Source: Luteimonas granuli
Lineage (GTDB): Bacteria; Pseudomonadota; Gammaproteobacteria; Xanthomonadales; Xanthomonadaceae
DNA: 64,000 bases
Assembly (NCBI RefSeq): GCF_007795095.1
Contig: NZ_CP042218.1
Location: 310,001 to 374,000 of the forward strand
Direction of reading: 5' to 3'
A program made the position numbers and the translations under genes. Of the stretch, positions 52,579-63,468 are shown piece by piece. The first letter of the stretch is position 1. Every line of letters begins with the position of its first letter. Below the pieces are notes generated by a model. It worked only from the letters and a program-made list of their open reading frames with translations. It was not told the DNA's origin and searched no databases.

Positions 52579-55500
52579 ATGTCCCGACGCTTCGTCCACC
52601 TGACCCTCCACAGCGAGTATTCGCTCGCCGACTCGACGATCCGCATCCCGGACCTCGTCAGGCGCTGCGTGGCCCTGGGCCAGCCTTCGGTGGCGGTGAC
52701 CGACCGCAACAACCTGTTCTCGCTGGTGAAGTTCTTCCGCGCCGCGGAGGGCGCGGGCATCAAGCCGATCGCAGGTGCCGACATCAGCCTGGCCGAAGGC
52801 GACGAGGCGCCCTTCACCCTCACCCTGCTCTGCCGCGACCACGCCGGATACCTGTCGCTGTCGCGGCTGCTCACCCGCGCCTGGATGGAAGGCCAGCGCC
52901 ACGACGGCGTGGTGGTGCGGCCGGAATGGCTGCGCGACGATCACGCGGGCCTGTTCGCGCTGGCGGGGCGGCAGTCGCCCGCCGGCCGCCTGGTCGCGGC
53001 CGGCCGCCACGACCAGGCCGAAGCCTGGCTGCGCGACTGGCGCGGCGTGTTCGACGACGGCCTGTATCTGGCGCTGGCGCGCTGCGGCTTCGGCGACGAG
53101 GCCGCGTTCAACGCCTTCGCGCTGCAGGCCTCGTCCATCTGCGCGGTGCCGGTGGTGGCCGGCAACGAGGTGCGCTTCATCGACCGGGAGGGCTTCGATG
53201 CGCACGAGGCGCGGGTCTGCATCGCCTCGGGCCGCGTGCTGGACGACCCGCGACGCCCGCGCGACTACACCGCCGAGCAGTACCTGAAGTCGGGCCGGGA
53301 GATGGCGGAACTGTTCGCAGATGCCCCCGACGCCATCGACAACGCGGTCGCGCTCGCGCAGCGCTGCAACCTCGAACTGCGCCTTGGCACCTACCACCTG
53401 CCGGCGTTCCCGGTACCGGCCGAGCACACCCTCGATTCGTGGATCCGCAGCGAGGCCCGCGACGGCCTCGCGCGCCGGCTCGAGCACGCTCCGCTCGCCG
53501 CCGGCCACGACCGCGCCAGCTACGCAGCGCGGCTGGAAACCGAGCTCGACGTCATCATCCGGATGGGCTTTCCCGGCTATTTCCTGATCGTCTCCGACTT
53601 CATCCGCTGGGCGAAGGAGCACGGCATCCCCGTGGGGCCGGGCCGTGGTTCCGGCGCAGGCTCGCTGGTGGCCTGGGCGCTGGAGATCACCGACCTCGAT
53701 CCCCTCCCCTACGACCTGCTGTTCGAGCGCTTCCTCAACCCGGAACGCGTGTCGATGCCCGACTTCGACATCGACTTCTGCATGGACCGCCGCGACGAGG
53801 TGATCGACTACGTCGCGCGCAAGTACGGCCGCGACCGCGTCAGCCAGATCATCACCTACGGCACCATGGCCGCGAAGGCGGTGATCCGCGACGCCGGGCG
53901 CGCGCTCGGCTATCCCTTCGGCCTGGTCGACGGCATCGCCAAGCTGGTGCCGATGACGCTGGGCGTGTCGCTGTCCGACGCGCTGGGCCGCACCGACAAG
54001 TCGAAGGACGAGGCCTGGCGCTCGGACGAGCTGATCGCGCGCTACGGCGACGAGGACGACGTCCGCGACCTGGTCGACCTCGCCCTGCAGCTCGAGAACC
54101 TGACCCGCAACGCCGGCAAGCACGCCGGCGGCGTGGTCATCGCGCCCTCGCCGCTGTCCGACTTCTGCCCGCTGTTCGCCGAACACGATGGCGAGGGCCA
54201 GGGCCGCAATCCGGTGACCCAGTTCGACAAGGACGACGTCGAGGCGATCGGACTGGTGAAGTTCGACTTCCTCGGCCTGCGTACGCTCACCATCATCGAC
54301 TGGGCGGTGAAGGCGGTGAACCGGCGACTGGCGGAACAGGCCTCATCCGGCGGAGCCGCCCCCTTCCCTGTCGAGGCGGGAGAAAACTCTCCGGCGGGAC
54401 TGGACATCTCGAAGCTGCCCCTGGACGACGCGAGGACATACGAGCTGTTCGCGCGAGGCGACACGGTGGCGGTGTTCCAGTTCGAATCACGCGGCATGCG
54501 CGAACTGCTCAAGCGCGCGAAGCCCGACCGCTTCGACGACCTGATCGCGCTCGTCTCGCTGTACCGCCCGGGCCCCATGGACCTGATCCCGGACTTCATC
54601 GAGCGCAAGCATGGGCGCGCGGAGGTCGAGTACCCGCATCCGCTGCTGGAACCGGTGCTGGCGCCGACCTATGGCGTGGTGGTGTACCAGGAACAGGTGA
54701 TGCAGACCGCCCAGATCCTGGCGGGTTACTCGCTGGGCGGCGCCGACCTGCTGCGCCGCGCCATGGGCAAGAAGAAGGTCGAGGAGATGGCGCGCGAGCG
54801 CGCCAAGTTCGAAGCCGGCGCGCTGGAGACGCACGGCATCGAACCCCGTGTCTCCGGGCCGGTCTTCGACCTGCTGGAGAAGTTCGCGGGCTACGGCTTC
54901 AACAAGTCGCACGCCGCCGCCTATGCGCTGGTCTCCTACCAGACCGCCTGGCTGAAAGCGCATTACCCGGCCGAATTCATGGCCGCGGTGCTGTCGAGCG
55001 ACATGGACAGCACCGACAAGGTGGTCGGCTTCCTGGCCGAAGCGCGCGAACTGGGCCTGGACGTGCTGCCGCCGGACGTCAACCACTCCGCCTTCATGTT
55101 CGAGGCCATCGACCCCGGCACCCTGCGCTACGGCCTGGGCGCGGTGAAGGGCGTGGGCCAGGGCGCCTGCGAGGCGATCTCCGCCGAGCGCGCCCGGGGC
55201 GGGGCCTACGTCGACCTGATGGACTTCTGCCGCCGCAACGAGTCCGCGCGCCTGAACCGGCGGACGCTCGAGGCCCTGGTCAACGCCGGCGCGCTGGACG
55301 CGCTGGGTCGCAACCGGGCGTCTCTGATGCTGCAGCTCCCTGAAGTGATCCGGGCGACCGAGCAGCTCGCGCGCGAACGCGAGGCCGGCCAGGCTTCGCT
55401 GTTCGGCGGCTTCGCCGAACCCGCCGCCGCGGCCGCGCAGATCACCCTGCCCGAGGTGGCGGAATGGCCTCTGGCGCAGAAGCTCGCCGGCGAGCGCGAG

Positions 55501-56178
55501 ACGCTGGGCCACTACCTGAGCGGCCATCCGCTGGATCCCTGGCGCGACGAACTCAAGGCCCTGGTCGGGACCGACCTCGGCCAGCTCGACGCACTCTGGG
55601 AGTCGGCGTCGTCGGCGCGCAAGGGCGGCAACGGCGAGGGCGGCCGCGGCGGCTGGCGGCAGGAGGTCACCGCGGTCGTCGCCGGCCAGGTCATGGGCGT
55701 GCGCAAGCGCGGCGAATCCCAGGCCTTCGTGCAGTTGGAGGACGGCCGCGGGCGCATCGAGTGCGCCTTCTTTTCCGAGGCCTGGATGGAGCATGCCACC
55801 TTGCTGGCGGGCAACCGCATCGTGATTGTCGAGGGCGGCCTGCGCGAGGACGAGTTCAGCGGCGGCTTCTCGCTGCGCGCGCGCCGGGCCTGGGACTTCC
55901 ACCAGGTCTGCGAGCAGGCCGCGCAGCGCCTGTCGCTGCGCCTGGACCTGGCGGTCCCGGGCCTGCTGCCGCGCATCGAGCAGCTGCTGGCCACGCATCG
56001 CCCTGGCACCACGCCGCTGCGGATGGACCTGCTGCTCCCGGCGGGCGCCGCGGGCAGCCTGGACCTCGACGGAGCGCACGCGGTGCGCGTCGACCCGGAC
56101 CTCCTCGGCCTGCTGCGCGTGGAACCCGGCGTGCGCGCCGTGCACGTGGCCATGGGCGCCCGTCCCTGGGCCGGCTGA
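52579..56178 (+). CDS. dnaE: DNA polymerase III alpha subunit
   Basis: Replicative polymerase. 1199 aa. The N-terminal PHP domain (FVHLTLHSEYSLADSTIRIP) is followed by the polymerase core: GRGSGAGSLVAWALEITDLD and the catalytic aspartates in MPDFDIDFCMDRRDEVI. Further signatures: AGKHAGGVVIAPSPLSDFCP, FDFLGLRTLTIIDWAVKAVN, VYQEQVMQTAQILAGYSLGG and FAGYGFNKSHAAAYALVSYQ. The C-terminal OB fold is at about 1020-1110. A short Gly/Ser/Pro-rich insertion (ASSGGAAPFPVEAGENSPAG) sits at about residues 590-610, before the conserved IPLDD-type segment (KLPLDDARTYELF). It follows rnhB after 85 bp. Confidence 0.97.
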   Translation: MSRRFVHLTLHSEYSLADSTIRIPDLVRRCVALGQPSVAVTDRNNLFSLVKFFRAAEGAGIKPIAGADISLAEGDEAPFTLTLLCRDHAGYLSLSRLLTRAWMEGQRHDGVVVRPEWLRDDHAGLFALAGRQSPAGRLVAAGRHDQAEAWLRDWRGVFDDGLYLALARCGFGDEAAFNAFALQASSICAVPVVAGNEVRFIDREGFDAHEARVCIASGRVLDDPRRPRDYTAEQYLKSGREMAELFADAPDAIDNAVALAQRCNLELRLGTYHLPAFPVPAEHTLDSWIRSEARDGLARRLEHAPLAAGHDRASYAARLETELDVIIRMGFPGYFLIVSDFIRWAKEHGIPVGPGRGSGAGSLVAWALEITDLDPLPYDLLFERFLNPERVSMPDFDIDFCMDRRDEVIDYVARKYGRDRVSQIITYGTMAAKAVIRDAGRALGYPFGLVDGIAKLVPMTLGVSLSDALGRTDKSKDEAWRSDELIARYGDEDDVRDLVDLALQLENLTRNAGKHAGGVVIAPSPLSDFCPLFAEHDGEGQGRNPVTQFDKDDVEAIGLVKFDFLGLRTLTIIDWAVKAVNRRLAEQASSGGAAPFPVEAGENSPAGLDISKLPLDDARTYELFARGDTVAVFQFESRGMRELLKRAKPDRFDDLIALVSLYRPGPMDLIPDFIERKHGRAEVEYPHPLLEPVLAPTYGVVVYQEQVMQTAQILAGYSLGGADLLRRAMGKKKVEEMARERAKFEAGALETHGIEPRVSGPVFDLLEKFAGYGFNKSHAAAYALVSYQTAWLKAHYPAEFMAAVLSSDMDSTDKVVGFLAEARELGLDVLPPDVNHSAFMFEAIDPGTLRYGLGAVKGVGQGACEAISAERARGGAYVDLMDFCRRNESARLNRRTLEALVNAGALDALGRNRASLMLQLPEVIRATEQLAREREAGQASLFGGFAEPAAAAAQITLPEVAEWPLAQKLAGERETLGHYLSGHPLDPWRDELKALVGTDLGQLDALWESASSARKGGNGEGGRGGWRQEVTAVVAGQVMGVRKRGESQAFVQLEDGRGRIECAFFSEAWMEHATLLAGNRIVIVEGGLREDEFSGGFSLRARRAWDFHQVCEQAAQRLSLRLDLAVPGLLPRIEQLLATHRPGTTPLRMDLLLPAGAAGSLDLDGAHAVRVDPDLLGLLRVEPGVRAVHVAMGARPWAG

Positions 56179-56260
56179 CCTCATCCCCGCCCGCCACGCC
56201 CCGGTCACCTGGCGCGGCGGCAGGCGGGTCGTTCCGGCGGCTCCCGCAGGGGGAGTCGGC

Positions 56261-56266
56261 TAGACT
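56261..56266 (+). promoter_or_regulatory. -10 box upstream of accA
   Basis: TAGACT 27 nt before the accA ATG, in the 115-bp gap after dnaE; -35 not obvious. Confidence 0.4.
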
Positions 56267-56293
56267 GGTCGCTTTCCCGACCGCGGTCCGTCG

Positions 56294-57253
<960 letters not shown>

Positions 57254-57288
57254 GCGCGTCGCCGCGGCGGCGACGCGGACTGATCGCA

Positions 57289-57294
57289 TAGACT
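57289..57294 (+). promoter_or_regulatory. -10 box upstream of the 94-aa membrane protein gene
   Basis: TAGACT about 40 nt before the ATG at 57335, with a good ribosome-binding site (gggggagga, 57320-57328). Confidence 0.4.
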
Positions 57295-57334
57295 CGCCCT
57301 GCCGGCAATCCGCCGGCAAGGGGGAGGACACTGG

Positions 57335-57619
57335 ATGATCATCAAGCGTATCGACGTGCTTTCGGCCGCGAAGATCGGCGGCATCATCGCCGCGGCCATC
57401 GGCCTGCTGGCAGGCATCTTCATGTTCCTGTTCAGCAGCCTCTTCGGAAGCATGCTGGGCAACGAGGGGGGCATGTTCGCCGCGATCGGAGGCTTCATGG
57501 GGATGATCCTCCTGCCGGTCATCTACGGCATCTTCGGCTTCATCGGCGGCGCGATCCAGGCCTTCATCTACAACGTGGCGGCCGGCTTCGTCGGCGGCAT
57601 CCGCATCGGAACCGAGTGA
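57335..57619 (+). CDS. Small two- to three-helix membrane protein (DUF3566-like)
   Basis: 94 aa. The opening MIIKRIDVLSAAKIGGIIAA, a KRID followed directly by a membrane helix (about residues 13-35), resembles DUF3566-type small membrane proteins. A second, Gly/Met-rich hydrophobic stretch spans about 45-75 (GGFMGMILLPVIYGIFGFIG), and a third lies near 78-90 (IYNVAAGFVGGI). No catalytic residues are seen and the function is unknown. It has its own promoter-like box and ribosome-binding site; tilS follows 49 bp later. Confidence 0.75.
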   Translation: MIIKRIDVLSAAKIGGIIAAAIGLLAGIFMFLFSSLFGSMLGNEGGMFAAIGGFMGMILLPVIYGIFGFIGGAIQAFIYNVAAGFVGGIRIGTE

Positions 57620-57668
57620 GGTCCGACGCACGGCGCGGCGGTCCCGCCGCGCCGTGCGCCCGCCCACC

Positions 57669-59000
57669 ATGGACCACGACCTGCCCGACGCGCTGTTCGC
57701 ACTTCCCGACGAGGGCGCCGGCAGCGGCATCGTCGTCGCACTGAGCGGCGGGCTGGATTCGACCGTCCTGCTGCACCGCCTTGCCGCGCTGCCTCCGGTC
57801 CGCGAGCGCGGACTGCGCGCGCTGCACGTCCACCACGGGCTGCATCCGGATGCCGATGCCTGGGTCCTGCACTGCCGCGCGCTGTGCGATGCGCTCGACG
57901 TGCCGCTGGCGGTCTGCCGGGTGGCGGTGGACTGCGGCAGCGGCCTGGGGCTGGAGGCGGCGGCGCGGGCGGCGCGGCACGGGGCCTTCGCCGGGGCGCT
58001 CGGCGAGGGCGAGGTCCTCGCCCTCGCCCACCACCGCGACGACCAGGCCGAAACCTTCCTGCTGCGCGCGCTGCGCGCCTCGGGGCCCGAGGGCCTGGCG
58101 GCGATGCGGCCCTGGCGGCGGTTCGCGCACGGCTGGATGTGGCGGCCGTTGCTGGCCCAGCCGCGAACGCGCCTGGAGGCCTGGGCGCGCGCCCGGAACA
58201 TGCAATGGATCGAGGATCCGGCGAACGCCGACCCGGTGCACGACCGCAGCTTCCTGCGCACGCGCCTGCTGCCGCTGATGCGCGAACGATGGCCGATGGC
58301 CGATGCCGCGCTGGCGCGCAGCGCGACGCTGTGCGCGGAGGCGGCCGACCGGCTCGCGGCCGAGGATGCGCTGGCGCTGGATGCGATGCTGTCCCCGGCC
58401 GCAGCGGACGATGGGGCCGGCGGACGAGGCCTGGCGATCGCCCACCTCCGGGCGCTGCCGCCCGCGCACCGCGCACGCATGCTCCGCGCCTGGATCCGGC
58501 GGCTCGGACTCGCCCCCCTGCCGGCTTCCGGCGTCGAGGCCATCGTCCGCCTGCTCGACGCGCGCACCGACGGCGCGCCCGGGTACCGCTGGGCCGACGC
58601 CTGCGTCCGTGCGTGGCGCGGCCACCTGTACGCCCTGCCGCTGCAGGCGCTTGTCCCACTGCCGCCGGACTGGTCCCGGACCTGGGATGGCCGCGCACCG
58701 CTGGACCTGCCCGGGGGCGGCAGGCTCGCGCTGGAAGGCGCCGGCTCCTTCGAGCGTCCGCTGCGCGTCCACGCCCGTCGGGGCGGCGAGCGCATGCGCA
58801 TGCCCGGGCGCCTCCATACGCACGCGCTCAAGCATCTGCTGCAGGATGCGGGCGTCCCGCCGTGGCAGCGGGGGCGGATGCCGCTGCTGTCCTCCAGCGA
58901 AGGCACCCTGCTGGCGGCCGGCGACCGGCTGCTCGCCGCACCGCTGCACGACTGGCTGCAAGCGCAGGGTGCCAGGCTCTGCTGGCGGGACTTGGCGTAG
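57669..59000 (+). CDS. tilS: tRNA(Ile)-lysidine synthetase
   Basis: Modifies C34 of tRNA-Ile(CAU) to lysidine, which switches its decoding from Met to Ile. 443 aa. The PP-loop ATP motif is [16 protein letters not shown], followed by [15 protein letters not shown] and [20 protein letters not shown]. The C-terminal substrate domain ([20 protein letters not shown]) is typical. An in-frame GTG 15 bp earlier (57654) is a weaker start. xseB begins 10 bp downstream. Confidence 0.95.
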   Translation: MDHDLPDALFALPDEGAGSGIVVALSGGLDSTVLLHRLAALPPVRERGLRALHVHHGLHPDADAWVLHCRALCDALDVPLAVCRVAVDCGSGLGLEAAARAARHGAFAGALGEGEVLALAHHRDDQAETFLLRALRASGPEGLAAMRPWRRFAHGWMWRPLLAQPRTRLEAWARARNMQWIEDPANADPVHDRSFLRTRLLPLMRERWPMADAALARSATLCAEAADRLAAEDALALDAMLSPAAADDGAGGRGLAIAHLRALPPAHRARMLRAWIRRLGLAPLPASGVEAIVRLLDARTDGAPGYRWADACVRAWRGHLYALPLQALVPLPPDWSRTWDGRAPLDLPGGGRLALEGAGSFERPLRVHARRGGERMRMPGRLHTHALKHLLQDAGVPPWQRGRMPLLSSSEGTLLAAGDRLLAAPLHDWLQAQGARLCWRDLA

Positions 59001-59003
59001 ACT
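58998..59003 (+). promoter_or_regulatory. -10 box for xseB, possible leaderless start
   Basis: TAGACT overlaps the tilS stop codon and lies exactly 7 nt before the xseB ATG, the same geometry as at rnt. Confidence 0.35.
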
Positions 59004-59010
59004 TGCGGGC

Positions 59011-59277
59011 ATGTCCCGCACGCCCGAACCCTCCGGAAACACCTCCCCGGTCGCCGACTTCGAAACCTCGCTCGACGCCCTCGAGCAGCTCGTCGAGAAG
59101 ATGGAACACGGCGACATGAGCCTGGAAGACTCGCTCGCCGCCTACGAGCGCGGCGTCGGCCTGTACCGCCGCTGCCAGCAGGCGCTGGAAGAGGCCGAGC
59201 TGCGCGTGCGCCTGCTCACCGACCCGCAGCAGCCCGACGCCGCCGCGCCCTTCCCGGCCAGCGGCGACGATGCCTGA
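59011..59277 (+). CDS. xseB: Exodeoxyribonuclease VII small subunit
   Basis: Binds XseA to form the single-strand exonuclease VII. 88 aa. The two-helix pattern is clear: [40 protein letters not shown], then [14 protein letters not shown]. No ribosome-binding site is visible in front of the ATG. The stop overlaps ispA by 8 bp, the usual xseB-ispA pair. Confidence 0.96.
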   Translation: MSRTPEPSGNTSPVADFETSLDALEQLVEKMEHGDMSLEDSLAAYERGVGLYRRCQQALEEAELRVRLLTDPQQPDAAAPFPASGDDA

Positions 59278-60172
59278 CGCCATCGGCGCGGGCACCGCGG
59301 CGCGGCTCGAGGCCTGGCGCCGCCGCATCGACGGCGTGCTCGAGGCAGCGCTGTCCGCCCATCCCGCCGCCGAACGGCGCCTGGGCGAAGCCATGCGCCA
59401 CGCACTGCTGCTCGGCGGCAAGCGCATGCGCCCGCTGCTGGCCTATGCCACCGGCACCGCGTTCGGAGCCGACGAGACCGTGCTCGATGCGCCCGCCGCC
59501 GCGATCGAACTCGTCCACGCCTACTCGCTGGTCCACGACGACCTGCCGGCCATGGACGACGACGCGCTGCGACGCGGCCAGCCCACCGTGCACGTCGCCT
59601 TCGACGAGGCCACGGCGATCCTTGCCGGCGACGGGCTGCAGGCGCTGGCCTTCGCGATCCTCGCCGACGCCGGCTGCAGCGACGCTGCACGGGTTGCGAT
59701 GCTCCGCGAGCTGGCGCACGCCGCCGGCGCCGGCGGCATGTGCGGGGGCCAGGCGCTCGACCTCGCCGCCACCGGCAACGGTACTGCCTCCGGCCTCGAG
59801 GCGCTCGAACGCCTGCACGCGCTGAAGACCGGCGCCCTGATCCGCGCCGCGGTGCGGATGGGGGCGATCGCGGCCGGTGCGGGCGACGCCGAGCGCCGGC
59901 GCCTGGACGCCTATGCCGACGCGCTGGGCCTGGCCTTCCAGATCCGCGACGACCTGCTGGACGTCGAAGGCGAAAGCGCGACGCTCGGCAAGACCCCGGG
60001 CAAGGACGCCGCCCAGGGCAAGGCGACCTTCCCCGCGCTGATCGGCGCCGAGGCCTCGCGCGCGCGGCTCGCGGCCCTGGCGGCGGAGATGGACGCGGCG
60101 CTGGCGCCGTTCGGCCCGCGCGCCGACGCGCTGGCCGCCCTGGGCGCGCTGGCGATCCGTCGCTCCCACTGA
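59270..60172 (+). CDS. ispA: (2E,6E)-Farnesyl diphosphate synthase
   Basis: Trans-prenyltransferase that makes farnesyl-PP from IPP and DMAPP. 300 aa. The first Asp-rich motif is [18 protein letters not shown] and the second is [28 protein letters not shown] holds the substrate-binding Lys and Arg residues. Its product is the starter for UppS. No dxs gene follows within the window, unlike E. coli, where ispA-dxs are adjacent. Confidence 0.96.
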   Translation: MPDAIGAGTAARLEAWRRRIDGVLEAALSAHPAAERRLGEAMRHALLLGGKRMRPLLAYATGTAFGADETVLDAPAAAIELVHAYSLVHDDLPAMDDDALRRGQPTVHVAFDEATAILAGDGLQALAFAILADAGCSDAARVAMLRELAHAAGAGGMCGGQALDLAATGNGTASGLEALERLHALKTGALIRAAVRMGAIAAGAGDAERRRLDAYADALGLAFQIRDDLLDVEGESATLGKTPGKDAAQGKATFPALIGAEASRARLAALAAEMDAALAPFGPRADALAALGALAIRRSH

Positions 60173-60238
60173 AGCTGGCGGTTCCGTCCGCGGTTTGGCG
60201 TATGTTCCCGGACGCAGGCCAGAGGCACGGGACATCGA

Positions 60239-62083
60239 GTGAGGGGAAGGTCAGGGAAAAGGCTGGGGGGCGCGATCGATACCGCCATGGCGGTTGCCGG
60301 CCTCGCCTTCATGAACGCATGGGCGGTGATCGAGCGCGCCTACCGCCGCCCGCTGGGCTGGCTGTCGCGTCGCTTGCGCTTCGGCTTCTACCCGCTGCTG
60401 GCGGTGGCGATGCTGGGCTGGCTGGCCTGGGACGCGCAGCACGCGCGCGCGCTCGACGCCGCCGAGGACGCGGTCTTCGACCAGATCATCGGCTGGCGCC
60501 CGATCGAACCGGTGCCGAGCGGGCGCACCGTGGTGGTCGCCATCGACGACTGCTCCATCGACTGGTACCGCGCCCGGGGCGAGGGCGGCTGGCCCTGGAG
60601 CCGCGAGCGGCATGCCGACCTACTCGACGCGCTCGACCGCGCCGGCGTGCGCGCGGTGGGCATCGACATCCTGTTCGCGGACCGCGCGCCCGCCGACCCC
60701 GCGGGCGATGCCCTGCTCGAGGCGGTGGCCGACGCCGGCGACGGCCGCTTCGTGTTCGCTGCCAGCCGGCTGCACGCCGGTTCCGACGCCCTGTCCGCGC
60801 AGCATGCGGCCGAGGTCCCGGGTGCCTTTCCCCTCGCCGCCGATGCCGCAGGGCCCGGCCCGCGCGTTGCGCTGCTGCAGCCCTACGGCAAGGCCATGGC
60901 CAGCCACTCGGGCCTGGTGAACATCGGGCGCGGCCGGGACGGGCTGCTCCGCGATGTGCATCTGTACCAGGCCGTGGGCGACTGGGCCCTTCCCGGCCTC
61001 GCCCTGCGCGTGGCGCAGGCCGCCGGCGCCGACACCGCCGCCGCGGTGGCCGCCCGCGGCGGTGCGCTGCGCATCGACTGGCGGCAGCGCTCGCAGCTTC
61101 CCTATGCCAGTGCGGCCGACGTCATCGAGGGCCGGCCGGTGTGTGGCAGGGTGCTGCCGCCGCTGGACGGCGTGGTGGCACTGGTCGGCCACGCCGCCGC
61201 CGGCATCAACGACAGCAAGCCCACGCCGGTCGACATGGCCATGCCTGGCGTGGCCATCCTCGCGGAGGCGGTGGAGGCCCTGGTCGATCACGGCTGGATC
61301 CGGATGCCGCCGGGCTGGCTCAAGTACGCGCTGGCTTCGATCCTGGTGCTGCTGTCCTGCCTCGTCTTCTGGCGGGGCGAACCGCACCAGGACGTGGATC
61401 CGGTGTTCTTCGGCCTGAACCTCGCGCTGGGCGCGGTGGCGTTCGCCGGCCTGACCTTCCTGGGCTGGTTCATCGACATCTTCGCCAGCCTTGCCTACGG
61501 CGCGCTGTGCTTCGGGCTGTGCCGCGGCTACGCCGCCGTGCAACGCGCGCACGCGGCCGGCAACGCGGACTACCGGCACGACTACGACCCCGACGCGCGG
61601 CCCTGGCTGCTGCTGGCGCGGCTGCGCTTCGAGGCCGACCCTTCGCTGACGCCCCGGCAGGCGCTGCGCGCGCGCCGTGAGTATCGCCGCCGGCTGCGCA
61701 GGTTCGTGCACGCCAGCGACCGCATGGTGATGATCGAGGGCGTGGTCGAGCGCAAGCACTGGCTGGCGGCGCTGCTCGACGACCTGGTGCTGCTCACCTG
61801 GTCGGGTGCGAGCGAGGCCGAGGTGCGCGAACGGGCCAAGCATGACCTCGACGCGCTGCACGCGATGCTCGACGCAAGCGGCGAGCGCCTGGAGGGCCGC
61901 GCCCGCGTGCTGGCCTGCGTCGATGCCAGCGCCATCGGCGACCCGGAGGGCGGCCGCGACGGCCGCCGTCTGCGCCTGCGTGCCCTGCTCGGCCAGGACC
62001 TCGACCGCCTCCCCCACTGGCCGCTGTCCGCGGACAACCCCCTTTCATCCATGCGTCCCGCCCCCGAGGAAGGAACCCCATGA
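60239..62083 (+). CDS. CHASE2-domain membrane protein without recognised output domain
   Basis: 614 aa, GTG start at 60239 (later ATGs at 60287 or 60311 are possible). A membrane helix at about residues 47-66 is followed by a periplasmic CHASE2 sensor domain (about 70-350): RTVVVAIDDCSIDWYRARGE, GGWPWSRERHADLLDALDRA, GIDILFADRAPADP and later LVGHAAAGINDSKPTPVDMA. Three membrane helices follow (about 362-378, 390-415 and 418-435). The cytoplasmic tail (440-614) is Arg-rich and helical (RQALRARREYRRRLRRFVHA) with no GGDEF, kinase or cyclase motif. CHASE2 usually fronts such enzymes, so signalling here probably runs through a partner. Its last 4 bp overlap the M48 peptidase start. Confidence 0.8.
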   Translation: MRGRSGKRLGGAIDTAMAVAGLAFMNAWAVIERAYRRPLGWLSRRLRFGFYPLLAVAMLGWLAWDAQHARALDAAEDAVFDQIIGWRPIEPVPSGRTVVVAIDDCSIDWYRARGEGGWPWSRERHADLLDALDRAGVRAVGIDILFADRAPADPAGDALLEAVADAGDGRFVFAASRLHAGSDALSAQHAAEVPGAFPLAADAAGPGPRVALLQPYGKAMASHSGLVNIGRGRDGLLRDVHLYQAVGDWALPGLALRVAQAAGADTAAAVAARGGALRIDWRQRSQLPYASAADVIEGRPVCGRVLPPLDGVVALVGHAAAGINDSKPTPVDMAMPGVAILAEAVEALVDHGWIRMPPGWLKYALASILVLLSCLVFWRGEPHQDVDPVFFGLNLALGAVAFAGLTFLGWFIDIFASLAYGALCFGLCRGYAAVQRAHAAGNADYRHDYDPDARPWLLLARLRFEADPSLTPRQALRARREYRRRLRRFVHASDRMVMIEGVVERKHWLAALLDDLVLLTWSGASEAEVRERAKHDLDALHAMLDASGERLEGRARVLACVDASAIGDPEGGRDGRRLRLRALLGQDLDRLPHWPLSADNPLSSMRPAPEEGTP

Positions 62084-63414
62084 ACACCCATGTCCGATGC
62101 CTGGCCATCCCGGCCCTGCTCGCGCTGGCCGGCGCCACCGCCGGCGCCCCGGCCCGCGCCGCGGAGCTGCCCGCCATGGTCCACAAACCCGGGGTCGAAG
62201 TGCGCGAAGCGCCGGACCTCCGGTCGACCTCGATCGCGACCCTCGCCCGGGATGCCCGCGTCGGCATCAGTGCACAGCAGGGCCTCTGGTACCGGCTGGC
62301 TCTGGAAGACGGCCGCAGCGGCTACGTGCGCGTCAACGAAGTGCGCATGCTGCATGCCGCCGAGGAAACGTCCGAGGCTGGCCGTCGGGCGGTATTCCAG
62401 GGCACCGCTGGCCGCGGGCGGGTCACCGAGACCGCGACCGTGCGCGGCATCGACGCCAGCGACCTCGCCGGCGGCCGCCACGACGCCGCCGGCCTGGCGC
62501 GCATGGAGTCCCACCGTGTCGACGCCGCCACCGCCGCCGACCATGCCGGACTCCGTGGCTGGCAGGCGCGCAGCGTACCGCTGCCCGGCGAAGCGGAGGA
62601 GCTCGACACTTCCGGCAGCCAGGCCACCCAGGCCGAGAAGCGCAGCGGGCTGGCGGCCGCGCGCGGCCTGCTTTCGAAGCTGGGCGGGGATCCGGTCGGG
62701 GCTTCGCTTGGCGCCCGGGTGGCCGATCGCGCGATCGGAAAGTCCGACCGGGAAATCGCGGAGGAGGAACTCGCCCTGGGTCCCGCCGTCGCCGGTCGGG
62801 TGCTCGGCGTGGCGCCATTGTGGGACGACGACGACGCCCAGGCCCGCGTCAACCTGGTCGGCCGCTGGCTGGCCTCGCAGACCTCGCGCCCCGGCCTGCC
62901 CTGGACTTTCGGCGTCATCGACGACGGCGAGATCAACGCCTTCGCCGCGCCCGGCGGCTACGTGCTGCTGACCCGCGGCCTGTACGAGCTCCTGGCCGAC
63001 GACGCCGAGCTGGCGGCGGTGATCGCCCACGAACTCGGCCACGTGGTCCAGCGCGACCATTTCGAGGTCATCCGTAAGCAGCAGGTGCGCGAGGCCGGCA
63101 AGGACGCGGTGCTGTCCCGGGTCAGCGCGCCGGGTCCGGCGGCATATGCGAAGGACCACGTGGACCGCCATGGTGCCGCGGTGCTGCTGACCGGCCTCGA
63201 CCGCGAGGCCGAGTACCGCGCCGACGCCACAGCCGGCGTGTACCTGGAGCGCGCCGGCTTCGATCCGCTCGCGTTCTATTCCGTGCTGCAGAAGATGGCT
63301 TCGCTGGGCACCCGTCCGGCCCGCCTCGCTCGGCTCTACCGCACGCACCCGCCCCTGGACGCCCGGATGGACCGGCTGGACGCCGGGGCACCGCCCGGCG
63401 ACCGCCGGCGCTGA
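62080..63414 (+). CDS. Secreted M48-family metallopeptidase with SH3-like domain
   Basis: 444 aa. The signal peptide (RCLAIPALLALAGATAGAPARA) is followed by an SH3-like domain (about residues 35-90: KPGVEVREAPDLRSTSIATL, GLWYRLALEDGRSGYVRV). The M48 catalytic part starts at about 270. Zinc site HExxH is in LAAVIAHELGHVVQRDHFE, and the third ligand Glu in GLDREAEYRADATAGVYLE. NAFAAPGGYVLLTRGLYELL is the family signature before the site. It resembles periplasmic quality-control proteases such as BepA/YcaL. The ATGA overlap with the CHASE2 gene suggests co-transcription. Confidence 0.9.
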   Translation: MNTHVRCLAIPALLALAGATAGAPARAAELPAMVHKPGVEVREAPDLRSTSIATLARDARVGISAQQGLWYRLALEDGRSGYVRVNEVRMLHAAEETSEAGRRAVFQGTAGRGRVTETATVRGIDASDLAGGRHDAAGLARMESHRVDAATAADHAGLRGWQARSVPLPGEAEELDTSGSQATQAEKRSGLAAARGLLSKLGGDPVGASLGARVADRAIGKSDREIAEEELALGPAVAGRVLGVAPLWDDDDAQARVNLVGRWLASQTSRPGLPWTFGVIDDGEINAFAAPGGYVLLTRGLYELLADDAELAAVIAHELGHVVQRDHFEVIRKQQVREAGKDAVLSRVSAPGPAAYAKDHVDRHGAAVLLTGLDREAEYRADATAGVYLERAGFDPLAFYSVLQKMASLGTRPARLARLYRTHPPLDARMDRLDAGAPPGDRRR

Positions 63415-63422
63415 GCGCGCAG

Positions 63423-63457
63423 GGCGCCGGCAGGCCTTCCTGCCATGCCGGCGCCCC
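63423..63457 (+). terminator. GC hairpin between convergent genes
   Basis: Stem gggcgccggca/tgccggcgccc between the M48 gene and the convergent DUF4870 gene. There is no T run, so termination is likely but not certain. Confidence 0.5.
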
Positions 63458-63468
63458 GGTCCGACGCC

